Positions 1 through 7,558 of a DNA stretch of 64,000 nucleotides are shown here, in pieces. The notes beneath the pieces are model-generated. The model had not been told where the DNA came from and did not search any database. It saw only the letters and a program-made list of their open reading frames with translations. This DNA is from CAWCFV01 sp963794995 (GTDB lineage: Bacteria; Actinomycetota; Actinomycetes; JACCUZ01). The DNA is taken from assembly GCA_963794995.1 (NCBI GenBank), contig CAWCFV010000002.1, positions 558,001-622,000 on the forward strand, written 5' to 3'. The position numbers were made by a program, and so were the translations under genes. Position 1 is the first letter of the stretch; each line of letters starts with the position of its first letter.

Positions 1-57
1 GGTGACAGCCCCGAGTGGATCAGGGCCGACGGCTGAGCCGGGCGCCCTCAGGCGTGG

Positions 58-1494
58 TCAGCGCAGCCGGGTGGCGGTCAGGTCGCGGACCTCGGCGTAG
101 CGCGCACGCACTGCGGGCGTGGGGTCCGCCTCGAAGGTCTCCGCCCCGGCCAGCGCCCAGGCAGGCGGGTCCCCGCCCGCTGCGAGGACCCAGGCCGCCT
201 GGCGAGCCGCGCCGTCGGCGACGTACTCCCCCGGCTTCGGCACCAGGACGGGGCAGCCCAGGACCGCCGGTGCGATCTGTCGGACCGCGGCGGAGCGCGC
301 ACCACCGCCGACCAGCAGGACCCGGTCGACGGCCGCCCCGTGCTCACGCAGCGCGTCGAGGCCGTCGGCGAGCCCGCAGAGCAACCCCTCGACCGCCGCT
401 CGTGCCAGGTGCCCGGGGGTGGTCGAGGCCACGGTGAGCCCGTGCAGGGCGCCGGTCGCGTCCGGACGGTCCGGGGTGCGCTCGCCCTCGAGGTAGGGAA
501 CCAGCGCGAGGCCACCGGAGCCGGCCGGCGCCCCGAGAGCGAGGTCGGAGAGCCCGGCATGGTCGGTGCCGAGCAGCCGGGCCACCGCGTCCAGGACGCG
601 CGAGGCGTTGAGGGTGCACACCAGCGGCAGGTGGCGGCCGGTCGCGTCGGCGAAGCCCGCGACGGTGCCCGACGGGTCACGCGGGGCAACCTCGGCGACG
701 GCGCTGACCACCCCGGACGTGCCGATGGAGACCACCACGTCGCCGGGCGCGGCACCCACCCCCAGGGCGGCCGCCGCGTTGTCCCCCGCGCCGGGGCCGA
801 GCACCAGCGCACCGGCCATCCCAGCCTCGCCGTGCGGGCCGACGACCGCGGGCACCACCAGGGGCCGCCCGAAGGCTCGTTCCAGCAGGTCGGGACGGTA
901 GGTGTCGGTGCCGGCCGACCAGTACCCGGTGCCGCTCGCGTCGCTGCGGTCGGTACGCAGGGCGTCGAGGCCGCTCGGGCCTCCTGCTGCCCCCTGCAGC
1001 CGCCAGGTGAGCCAGTCGTGCGGCAGGCACACCGCCTCGGCCCGGGCCGCCAGGTCGGGCTCGTGCTCGGCGAACCACCGCAGCTTCGACACCGTGAACG
1101 ACGCCACCGGGACCACCCCGACGGCGTCGGCCCACGCCTGCCCGCCGCCGAGCTCGGCGACCAGGTCCTGCGCGGCCCCGGCCGACCTCGTGTCGTTCCA
1201 CAGCAGGGCCGGGCGCACCACCTCCCCCGACCCGTCCAGGCACACCATGCCGTGCTGCTGGCCGCCGACCGACAGCGCTGCCACGTCGTCGAGTCCGCCC
1301 GCCGCCGCGACGGCGACCTGCAGGGCGTCCCACCACGCCGCCGGGTCGACCTCGGTCCCCTCGGGGTGCGGCGCCCGGCCGAAGCGCACCAGCGCCCCGG
1401 TGTCGGCGTCCCGGACGACGACCTTGCAGGCCTGCGTCGAGGAGTCGACGCCGACGACCAGCCGGCGGCCCGAGGGGTCCGAGGTGTCCGGCAT
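58..1494 (-). CDS. xylB: Xylulokinase
   Basis: Phosphorylates D-xylulose to xylulose 5-phosphate, the second step of isomerase-type xylose use, in the cytoplasm. The 478 aa length and the whole sequence fit the FGGY carbohydrate kinase family. The first actin-like nucleotide-binding motif GVDSSTQACK lies near residue 16, a substrate-side GGQQHGMV motif near residue 77, and the C-terminal ATP-binding LLVGGGARS near residue 393. The ATG start sits 2 bp after the xylA stop codon, so it is the last gene of the xylose operon. Only 57 bp of sequence downstream is visible, so its terminator cannot be judged. Confidence 0.95.
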   Translation of the reverse strand: MPDTSDPSGRRLVVGVDSSTQACKVVVRDADTGALVRFGRAPHPEGTEVDPAAWWDALQVAVAAAGGLDDVAALSVGGQQHGMVCLDGSGEVVRPALLWNDTRSAGAAQDLVAELGGGQAWADAVGVVPVASFTVSKLRWFAEHEPDLAARAEAVCLPHDWLTWRLQGAAGGPSGLDALRTDRSDASGTGYWSAGTDTYRPDLLERAFGRPLVVPAVVGPHGEAGMAGALVLGPGAGDNAAAALGVGAAPGDVVVSIGTSGVVSAVAEVAPRDPSGTVAGFADATGRHLPLVCTLNASRVLDAVARLLGTDHAGLSDLALGAPAGSGGLALVPYLEGERTPDRPDATGALHGLTVASTTPGHLARAAVEGLLCGLADGLDALREHGAAVDRVLLVGGGARSAAVRQIAPAVLGCPVLVPKPGEYVADGAARQAAWVLAAGGDPPAWALAGAETFEADPTPAVRARYAEVRDLTATRLR

Positions 1495-1496
1495 CG

Positions 1497-2696
1497 TCAG
1501 TGGGCGCCCATCAGGTGCTCGACGGCGAGCTGGTCGAGCTGGACGAAGGCGTAGCCGCGTTCGGCTGCGGCGTCGGGGTCGAAGGACTCGAAGGCGCTCT
1601 GGTCGGCCAGCAGGTCCTGGTAGGTCTCGCCCTGGGCCAGGGTCGGCTGGGACAGCTCACCGACCCGGGCCGCGGCCAGCGCCGCCTGCACGGCGGGGTC
1701 GGCGCGGAAGGCCGCGGCGCGGGCCTTGAGCAGCAGGTAGGTGGTCATGTTCGCCGCGGCCGAGGCCCACACGCCGTCGATGTCCTCGGTGCGCATCGGC
1801 TTGTAGTCGAAGTGCCGCGGCCCGTCGTAGGCCGGGCCGTCCCAGCCGCCGGCCACCCCGCCGTTCTCCAGCAGGTCGACCAGGAAGAACGCCGAGAGCA
1901 GGTCACCGTGACCGAAGACCAGGTCCTGGTCGAACTTCGGGCCGTGCTGGCCGTTGAGGTCGATGTGGAACAGCTTGCCCTGCCACAACGCCTGGGAGAT
2001 CGCGTGCACGAAGTTCAGGTTCGACATCTGCTCGTGCCCGACCTCCGGGTTCACCCCCACCATCTCGTGGTGGTCCAGGGTCGAGATGAACGCCAACGCG
2101 TGCCCCACCGTGGGCAGCAGGATGTCGCCCCGCGGCTCGTTGGGCTTCGGCTCGATCGCGAACCGCAACCCGTAGCCCCGGTCGATCGAGTACTGCGCCA
2201 GCATGTCGATGCCCTCGGCGTACCTGGACAGCGCCGCCCGCACATCCTTCGCCGAGTCGGTCTCGGCGCCCTCGCGACCGCCCCAGAACACATACGTCGA
2301 GGCACCCAGCTCGGCAGCCAGGTCCATGTTGCGCATCACCTTGCGCAACGCGTACCGCCGGATGCCGCGGTCGTTGCTGGTGAACCCACCGTCCTTGAAC
2401 ACCGGGTGGGTGAACAGGTTCGTGGTCATCATCGGCACCACCAGGCCGGTCTCGTCCAGCGCCGCCCGGAACCGCTTGACGTGCTGCTCGCGTGACGCGT
2501 CGTCACTGCCGAACGGGATCAGGTCGTCGTCATGGAAGGTCACCCCATAGGCACCCAGCCCAGCCAACCGGTGCACCGACTCCACCGGGTCCAACGCCGG
2601 CCGCGACGCATCACCGAACGGGTCCCGCGCCTGCCACCCCACCGTCCACAGCCCGAAGGTGAACTTGTCCGCAGGCGTCGGTCGCAGGTCGCTCAT
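1497..2696 (-). CDS. xylA: Xylose isomerase
   Basis: Converts D-xylose to D-xylulose. The 399 aa protein matches the short class I (actinobacterial) xylose isomerase. The catalytic His/Asp segment VTFHDDDLIPF is near residue 50, the metal-ligand Glu and active-site Lys lie in FAIEPKPNEPRGD near residue 180, and further metal ligands lie in HIDLNGQ and HFDYKP. The reading frame is open for 78 codons further upstream, but that part overlaps the ROK gene and has shadow composition. The ATG at 2696 is preceded by GAAGGAA at a good distance and gives the family N-terminus, so it is the start. It is followed within 2 bp by xylB. Confidence 0.96.
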   Translation of the reverse strand: MSDLRPTPADKFTFGLWTVGWQARDPFGDASRPALDPVESVHRLAGLGAYGVTFHDDDLIPFGSDDASREQHVKRFRAALDETGLVVPMMTTNLFTHPVFKDGGFTSNDRGIRRYALRKVMRNMDLAAELGASTYVFWGGREGAETDSAKDVRAALSRYAEGIDMLAQYSIDRGYGLRFAIEPKPNEPRGDILLPTVGHALAFISTLDHHEMVGVNPEVGHEQMSNLNFVHAISQALWQGKLFHIDLNGQHGPKFDQDLVFGHGDLLSAFFLVDLLENGGVAGGWDGPAYDGPRHFDYKPMRTEDIDGVWASAAANMTTYLLLKARAAAFRADPAVQAALAAARVGELSQPTLAQGETYQDLLADQSAFESFDPDAAAERGYAFVQLDQLAVEHLMGAH

Positions 2697-2724
2697 GGTC
2701 TCGGTTCCTTCGTTCTCGTCGGGT

Positions 2725-3939
2725 CTAGGACGCGGTCCGTGCGGACAGCGCGAGCAGGGGGTCGGACAGCAGGGCGTCGAAGGCGAGCTCGGCCGCACCC
2801 ACCAGGGTCGCGTCGGCACCCAGGGCGGGCGGCAGGAGGCGGACGCGCTGGACCAGGGCGGCCAGGCCGGTCGCCTCGAAGGCGGCCCGGACGGCGTCGC
2901 CCTCGGCGAGCAGCACCTCCTCGAGCGCACCGCCCATGATCACGACCTCGGGGTTGAGCACGTTGACGACGTTGGCCGTCCCGCGCCCCAGCCAGGTCGC
3001 GACATGGCGGAGCGCGGCGCGGGCCGACTCGTCACCCGCAGCGGCGGCCGCGACCACCTCGTGGACCCCGGCCAGGCCACTGCCGGACGCGCGGCCGGCG
3101 AGCTCGAACAGCCGCTCCTCGCCGCACTCGGTCTCCCAGCAGCCGGTCGACCCGCAGTGGCACGGGAGTCCGCCGGGATTGACGAGCGCGTGGCCGACCT
3201 CGCCGGCGTAGCCCCGCCAGCCGCCGAGCGGCCGGCCGCCGGCGAAGATCCCGGCGCCGATGCCGGAGTGACCCGAGAGGTACACCGCGTCCTCGACCCC
3301 GGCCGCCGCACCACGCACGTGCTCGGCCCGGATGCCGAGATCGGCGTCGTTGCCCACCGCGACCGGCAGGCCGAGGCTCGCGGTCAGGTCGCGGCCCAGC
3401 GGGACGTCGCGCCACCCGAGGTTCGGTGCCTGCCGCACCTGACCGTCGTGCCGGCCCACCATGCCCGGCACAGCGACCCCGATGCCCACGACGACGACCT
3501 CGGGACCGACCTCGCTCAGCAGCAAGGCAGCCTGCTCGGCCAGGGCCGACACGGCTGCGCGCGGTCGCGGGGTCCGGCGAGGCCATCTGCTGTCCCGGCG
3601 CGCGAGGACGGCCCCGCCCAGGCCCACCCGGGCGACGGTGAGATGGGTGACGCCGACGTCCATCGCGAGCACCTGCACCCGCTCGGTCTCCGGAGACACG
3701 AGGTGGGACGGCCGGCCGCCGCCCGAGGTCGCCCGGCCTGCCTCCTCCCGCAGCAGCCCGACGGCGGCCAGCTCACCGGTGAGCCCGCCGATGGTGCTGC
3801 GGTTGAGGCCGAGCACCGCCGTCAGCCGGCTGCGCGGGGTGGGCCCGTGCACGTGGACGTAGCGGAGCAGGGTCGCGAGGTTGCCCCTCCGGACATCCTC
3901 GGACCTCGCCCCACGCGCCCCCCGCGCCACGACCGTCAT
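2725..3939 (-). CDS. xylR: ROK-family transcriptional regulator, probable xylose repressor
   Basis: 404 aa. An N-terminal winged helix-turn-helix (about residues 15-75, with PTPRSRLTAVLGLNRSTIG) is followed by a ROK sugar-kinase fold. The ROK zinc motif is visible as PCHCGSTGCWETE near residue 260, and an NDAD motif occurs in the sugar-binding region. It lies inside the xylose operon between the permease gene and xylA (28 bp), so it most likely senses xylose and controls the operon, possibly through the palindrome at 7408-7422. The role is inferred from family and context. An active sugar kinase is less likely because of the DNA-binding domain. Confidence 0.85.
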   Translation of the reverse strand: MTVVARGARGARSEDVRRGNLATLLRYVHVHGPTPRSRLTAVLGLNRSTIGGLTGELAAVGLLREEAGRATSGGGRPSHLVSPETERVQVLAMDVGVTHLTVARVGLGGAVLARRDSRWPRRTPRPRAAVSALAEQAALLLSEVGPEVVVVGIGVAVPGMVGRHDGQVRQAPNLGWRDVPLGRDLTASLGLPVAVGNDADLGIRAEHVRGAAAGVEDAVYLSGHSGIGAGIFAGGRPLGGWRGYAGEVGHALVNPGGLPCHCGSTGCWETECGEERLFELAGRASGSGLAGVHEVVAAAAAGDESARAALRHVATWLGRGTANVVNVLNPEVVIMGGALEEVLLAEGDAVRAAFEATGLAALVQRVRLLPPALGADATLVGAAELAFDALLSDPLLALSARTAS

Positions 3940-3945
3940 CGACCG

Positions 3946-5217
3946 CTAGCCGCGCCCCGAGGCGGCAGCGCGCTTGCGCGACAGCGCGTCGACGCCCGCG
4001 GCGAGGAGCAGGACGACTCCGGTCACCATGAAGACGACCGCGGCCGACTGGTTCAGCAGGAGCATGCCGTTGGCCACCACCGCGACCACCAGGCCGCCGA
4101 TGATCGCGTCGAGCGGCCGGCCCTTGCCGCCGAAGAGGCTGGTGCCGCCGATGACGGCCGCACCCACCGCGTACAGCAGAGTCTCGCCGCCGCCGGTCGA
4201 GGGCGTGACGGAGTTGACCCGGCTGGCGAGCAGCACACCCGCGATGGCGGCGATCGTCGAGCAGAGCACGAAGCACAGGAGCCGGATCCGCGCCACGTTG
4301 ATGCCGGCCCGTCGGGCGGCCTCTGCGTTGCCGCCGACGGCGTAGACGTGGCGGCCGAACACCGTCCGGGTCAGGAGCGCGCTGAGCAGGACGAGCAGGA
4401 CGAGCACGACCGGGATCACCAGCGGGACGCCCTTGATCGACGTGATCGCGACGTTCCGGCTGCGCTCGATGCTCAGGTAGTAGGTCCCCAGCCCGACCAG
4501 GACGGTCAGGGTCACGACCTTGAGGAGCCACACGCTCGGCGTCTGGGTGACCAGCCCGCGCGAGCGGCGGGTCTGCATCTGCCGGAACGACGTCGCCGCG
4601 TAGCCGACCACGATGGCGACCAGCAGCAGCCAGCCGAGCCACAGCGGCAGGTTCTTCGACATGATCGCGAGAACCGTGTCGCTCTGGATCCGGATCGTGC
4701 CGCCCTGGCCGATCAGCTTGAGCAGGATCCCCTGCAGTGCGAGGAACAACGCGAGCGTCACGACGAAGGACGGGATCCCGATGCGGGACACCAGGATGCC
4801 GATGAACAGGCCGATGACGGCGCCGGTGACCAGGCAGGCGAGGACCCCGAGGTACCAGGGCATGTCGTTGCGGGTGGCCACCACGCCGAGCACGGCGCCG
4901 GCGACGCCGGCCGTGTAGCCGGCGGACAGGTCGATCTCACCGATGAGCAGGACGAAGACGAGGCCCATCGCGATCACGATGACCGGGGCGCTCTGGATCA
5001 GCAGGTTGGCGAAGTTGAACGGGTTGGTGAACGTGTCCGGCCGCAACGACGAGAACACGATGACCAGCAGGGCCAGCCCCAGGATGGCGGGCAGCGGTCC
5101 CACGTCGCCACCGCGCAGGCGCGACACGTACTCGCGGAAGGAGTCGGACAGGCTGGCCTGCGGGGCCGGGGGGACGTCGGTGTGGTCGTCGGCGACTGTC
5201 GTGTCGGTCGTGCTCAC
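3946..5217 (-). CDS. xylH: Xylose-type sugar ABC transporter permease
   Basis: 423 aa membrane protein of the BPD_transp_2 (RbsC/XylH) family, with about ten or more hydrophobic segments after a roughly 40-residue polar N-terminus. The family hallmark GEIDLSAGYTAG lies near residue 93, and a GGTSLFGGKGRPLDAIIGG loop near residue 370 is typical of this family. Its start overlaps the stop of the ATPase gene by 4 bp (ATGA). With the ATPase at 5214 and the lipoprotein at 6227 it forms one importer. Xylose as substrate is inferred from the downstream xylA and xylB. Confidence 0.9.
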   Translation of the reverse strand: MSTTDTTVADDHTDVPPAPQASLSDSFREYVSRLRGGDVGPLPAILGLALLVIVFSSLRPDTFTNPFNFANLLIQSAPVIVIAMGLVFVLLIGEIDLSAGYTAGVAGAVLGVVATRNDMPWYLGVLACLVTGAVIGLFIGILVSRIGIPSFVVTLALFLALQGILLKLIGQGGTIRIQSDTVLAIMSKNLPLWLGWLLLVAIVVGYAATSFRQMQTRRSRGLVTQTPSVWLLKVVTLTVLVGLGTYYLSIERSRNVAITSIKGVPLVIPVVLVLLVLLSALLTRTVFGRHVYAVGGNAEAARRAGINVARIRLLCFVLCSTIAAIAGVLLASRVNSVTPSTGGGETLLYAVGAAVIGGTSLFGGKGRPLDAIIGGLVVAVVANGMLLLNQSAAVVFMVTGVVLLLAAGVDALSRKRAAASGRG

Positions 5218-6068
5218 GGCCGGACCTCGCTCTCTCCGGTCGATGAGTGGTCCGGTGCGGCGGGCGCCGGTACGGCGGGTGCCTCGTCGCCGCCCATCGC
5301 GCCACCGGTGATCAGCCGGATCACCTCGGTGTGGCTGACGTCCTTGGCCTCGACCTGGGCGGTCATCCGGCCGAGGTAGAGCACCGCGATGTCGTCGGCC
5401 ACCGCGAGCACGTCGTTCATGTTGTGCGAGATCAGGACCACCGCCAGGCCGCGGTCGGCGAGCCGGCGCACGAGCCGCAGGACCTGCTCGGTCTGCGCCA
5501 CGCCGAGCGCGGCGGTCGGCTCGTCGAGGATCACGAGCTTGGAGTTCCAGAGGACGGCGCGGGCGATCGCGACCGTCTGGCGCTGTCCGCCGGACAGGCT
5601 GGCGACCTTCTGCCGGATCGACTTCACGGTGCGCACCGAGAGGCTGGCCAGCGTCTCGGCCGCGCGCTGCTCCATGGCGATCTCGTCGAGCAGGCCCCCT
5701 GTCAGGACCTCGCGTCCGAGGTAGAGGTTCTGGACGATGTCGAGGTTGTCGCAGAGCGCGAGGTCCTGGTAGACGACCTCGACGCCGAGCGCGTTCGCCT
5801 GCTTGGGGTTGTGCACGTGCACCTGCTTGCCCTCGAACAGGTACTCGCCGGCGTCGAACGGATGGATGCCCGCGATGCCCTTGATCAAGGTGCTCTTGCC
5901 GGCGCCGTTGTCGCCGACGAGGGCTGTGACCCGGCCCAGTCGCAGGGTCAGGCTGACGTCGTGCAGCACCTGCACGGCGCCGAAGCTCTTGTCGATCCCG
6001 CGCAGCTCCAGCAGCGGGGCGGAGTCTGCGGAGCGGGAGGACCCCGTCTCGGTGGTGGTCGTCGTCAT
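5214..6068 (-). CDS. xylG: Sugar ABC transporter ATP-binding protein, single domain
   Basis: 284 aa cytoplasmic ATPase energising xylose uptake. Walker A GDNGAGKST is near residue 53, the signature LSGGQRQ near residue 153, and Walker B VILDEPTAAL follows. Classical XylG/RbsA proteins carry two ATPase domains in about 500 aa. This one has a single domain, as in the FrcA type, and would work as a homodimer. The ATG at 6068 is preferred over an upstream frame opening at 6128 because GAGGTG sits just upstream and the N-terminus then reads MTTTTTETG before the conserved fold. Its stop overlaps the permease start. Confidence 0.9.
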   Translation of the reverse strand: MTTTTTETGSSRSADSAPLLELRGIDKSFGAVQVLHDVSLTLRLGRVTALVGDNGAGKSTLIKGIAGIHPFDAGEYLFEGKQVHVHNPKQANALGVEVVYQDLALCDNLDIVQNLYLGREVLTGGLLDEIAMEQRAAETLASLSVRTVKSIRQKVASLSGGQRQTVAIARAVLWNSKLVILDEPTAALGVAQTEQVLRLVRRLADRGLAVVLISHNMNDVLAVADDIAVLYLGRMTAQVEAKDVSHTEVIRLITGGAMGGDEAPAVPAPAAPDHSSTGESEVRP

Positions 6069-6182
6069 GACACCTCGCCTGCCTCGATGGGACGACGTCT
6101 GGCGAGGGACCTCGCCAGGCGGGGACATCGGTCGCGCTCGGACGTTGGCACGCTACGCACTCGCGGTACGCGCGTGGGCAGA

Positions 6183-6215
6183 GGCCCGGTCGGGGGTCTG
6201 ATCCCCGACCGGGCC
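6183..6215 (-). terminator. Intercistronic stem-loop after the binding-protein gene
   Basis: A perfect 13-bp inverted repeat (GGCCCGGTCGGGG, 7-nt loop, matching arm) lies 11 bp downstream of the binding-protein stop codon and before the ATPase gene. There is no T-run, which is common for actinobacterial hairpins. It probably stabilises the upstream message or attenuates transcription, so that the binding protein is made in excess over the ATPase and permease. Confidence 0.7.
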
Positions 6216-6226
6216 CCCGGTCTCTG

Positions 6227-7354
6227 CTAGCTCAGACCGAGCTCGGTGCAGGCTGCAGCGAAGGCGCCGGTGCAGACCTTGTCCACCGTGGTGTAGCCCG
6301 CGTCGAAGGGCTCGTTGATGTTGTCCTGCGTCACCCAGACGGGCGTGGCGAAGACCGACTTGACCTGACGGCCCGCCTCGCTGTCCTCGACCTCACCGTT
6401 GACCAGCGCGTCGGCCGAGCCGTCGCCCTTGAGGATCGCGATGGCCAGCTGCGCAGCCGCCTCGGCCTCGACGTTGACGTCCTTGAACACGGTGCCGCAC
6501 TGGGTGCCGGCGACGACGCGCTGGAGACCCTCGTCGGAAGCGTCCTGGCCGGTCACCGGGACCTTGCCGTCGAGCTTGTTGTTCTTCAGCACGGTGACGA
6601 TGCCGCCGGCCATGGTGTCGTTGGCCGAGATGACGCCGTCGATCTTGCCGTCGTTCTGGGTGAAGATCTGCTCGAACGTCGTCTGCGCGACCGTCGCGTC
6701 CCACTTGCCGGTCTGGTCACCGACGATCTTGTAGTCACCGGAGTCGACCTTGGCCTTCAGCGCGCCGTCGTAGCCCTCCTTGAACAGGGCTGCGTTGTTG
6801 TCGGTCGGGTCGCCGTTGATCTCGGCGATGTTCGCCTGGGTCTTGCCCGCCTCGTCGAGGCACGCGATGAGGCCCTCGCCCATGAGCTTGCCGACCTGGA
6901 CGTTGTCGAACGAGACGTAGTAGTCGGCCGACCCGTTGAGGGTGAGGCGGTCGTAGTCGATGCTCGGGATGCCTGCGTCCTTGGCCTTCTTCTCGCAGGC
7001 CGCGCCGCTCTCGGAGTCGAGGTTGACGATCATCAGGACGTTGACGCCCTCGTTGATCATCGAGTCGCACAGCGAGGCGAACTTCGTCACGTCGTCGGAG
7101 GCGTTCTGGATGTTGGCCTCGTAGCCGGCCGCGGTGATCGCCTTCTCCAGCGCGGGCCGGTCGTTGTTCTCCCAGCGCGGCGAGCTCGCCGCGTCGGGCA
7201 GGATCACGCCGACCTTGCCGCCCTCGGCGCTGTTGCCCGAGTCGCCCCCGGTGTCGCCGCCGGTGCTCGTGTCGCCGTTGTCGTCGCCGCCGCAGGCAGT
7301 GAGGAGCAACGGCAGTACGACCAGTCCGGCCACCGCCATCTTTCGCATCCGCAT
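6227..7354 (-). CDS. xylF: Xylose-type sugar-binding lipoprotein of ABC transporter
   Basis: 375 aa. A type II signal peptide with lipobox LLLTAC at residues 15-20 is followed by a low-complexity Gly/Asp/Ser linker and a periplasmic-binding-protein fold of the XylF/ChvE type, with DYDRLTLNGSADYYVSFDN near residue 155. It delivers sugar to the permease at 3946 and is anchored on the outer face of the membrane. The ATG at 7354 was chosen because it directly precedes the MRMRK signal-peptide n-region and follows GGAAGGG. The frame extends 33 codons upstream without a family match. It is the first gene of the operon, and a palindrome lies about 54 bp upstream. Confidence 0.92.
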   Translation of the reverse strand: MRMRKMAVAGLVVLPLLLTACGGDDNGDTSTGGDTGGDSGNSAEGGKVGVILPDAASSPRWENNDRPALEKAITAAGYEANIQNASDDVTKFASLCDSMINEGVNVLMIVNLDSESGAACEKKAKDAGIPSIDYDRLTLNGSADYYVSFDNVQVGKLMGEGLIACLDEAGKTQANIAEINGDPTDNNAALFKEGYDGALKAKVDSGDYKIVGDQTGKWDATVAQTTFEQIFTQNDGKIDGVISANDTMAGGIVTVLKNNKLDGKVPVTGQDASDEGLQRVVAGTQCGTVFKDVNVEAEAAAQLAIAILKGDGSADALVNGEVEDSEAGRQVKSVFATPVWVTQDNINEPFDAGYTTVDKVCTGAFAAACTELGLS

Positions 7355-7407
7355 GACGTGGTGCCCTTCCGCTGGGTCACGGCGCCGCGGAAACGGGCCG
7401 TGGGAAT

Positions 7408-7422
7408 GTTGTGGGCCACAAC
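7408..7422 (-). promoter_or_regulatory. Palindromic operator candidate for the xylose operon
   Basis: GTTGTGGGCCACAAC is a perfect 15-bp palindrome (7-1-7) about 54 bp upstream of the binding-protein start. A weak -10-like TACGTT overlaps its upstream edge on the minus strand. The position suits a repressor site that blocks RNA polymerase. The ROK protein encoded in the operon is the natural candidate ligand, but binding is inferred. Confidence 0.6.
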
Positions 7423-7506
7423 GTACTGCCAGGAAGGGGCACCGGGAAGTCACAAGTTCGTAACGGGGGCGAAACGTCCGAGTCGCCCCCTGTTGCCCCC
7501 CGGCCG

Positions 7507-7536
7507 TCCCGACCCGCGGCTCGCGGATCGTCGGGA
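7507..7536 (-). terminator. Probable terminator of the aconitase gene
   Basis: An imperfect GC-rich hairpin, with arms TCCCGAC and GTCGGGA extended by CCGC/GCGG around a short bulge, lies 23 bp beyond the aconitase stop codon. It separates aconitase from the xylose operon on the same strand. There is no T-run. Confidence 0.45.
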
Positions 7537-7558
7537 GGGTGCTGCGTCAGTGGCGCAG

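Noticed and set aside
2697..2930. N-terminal extension of xylose isomerase by 78 codons
   Set aside because: It overlaps the regulator gene, is Cys/Pro/Arg-rich shadow sequence, and the internal ATG has a good ribosome site and the family N-terminus.
2659..5379. 906-codon open frame on the plus strand across the ROK regulator and permease genes
   Set aside because: Shadow of the minus-strand genes; the product is repetitive Gln/Asp/His-rich sequence without family features.
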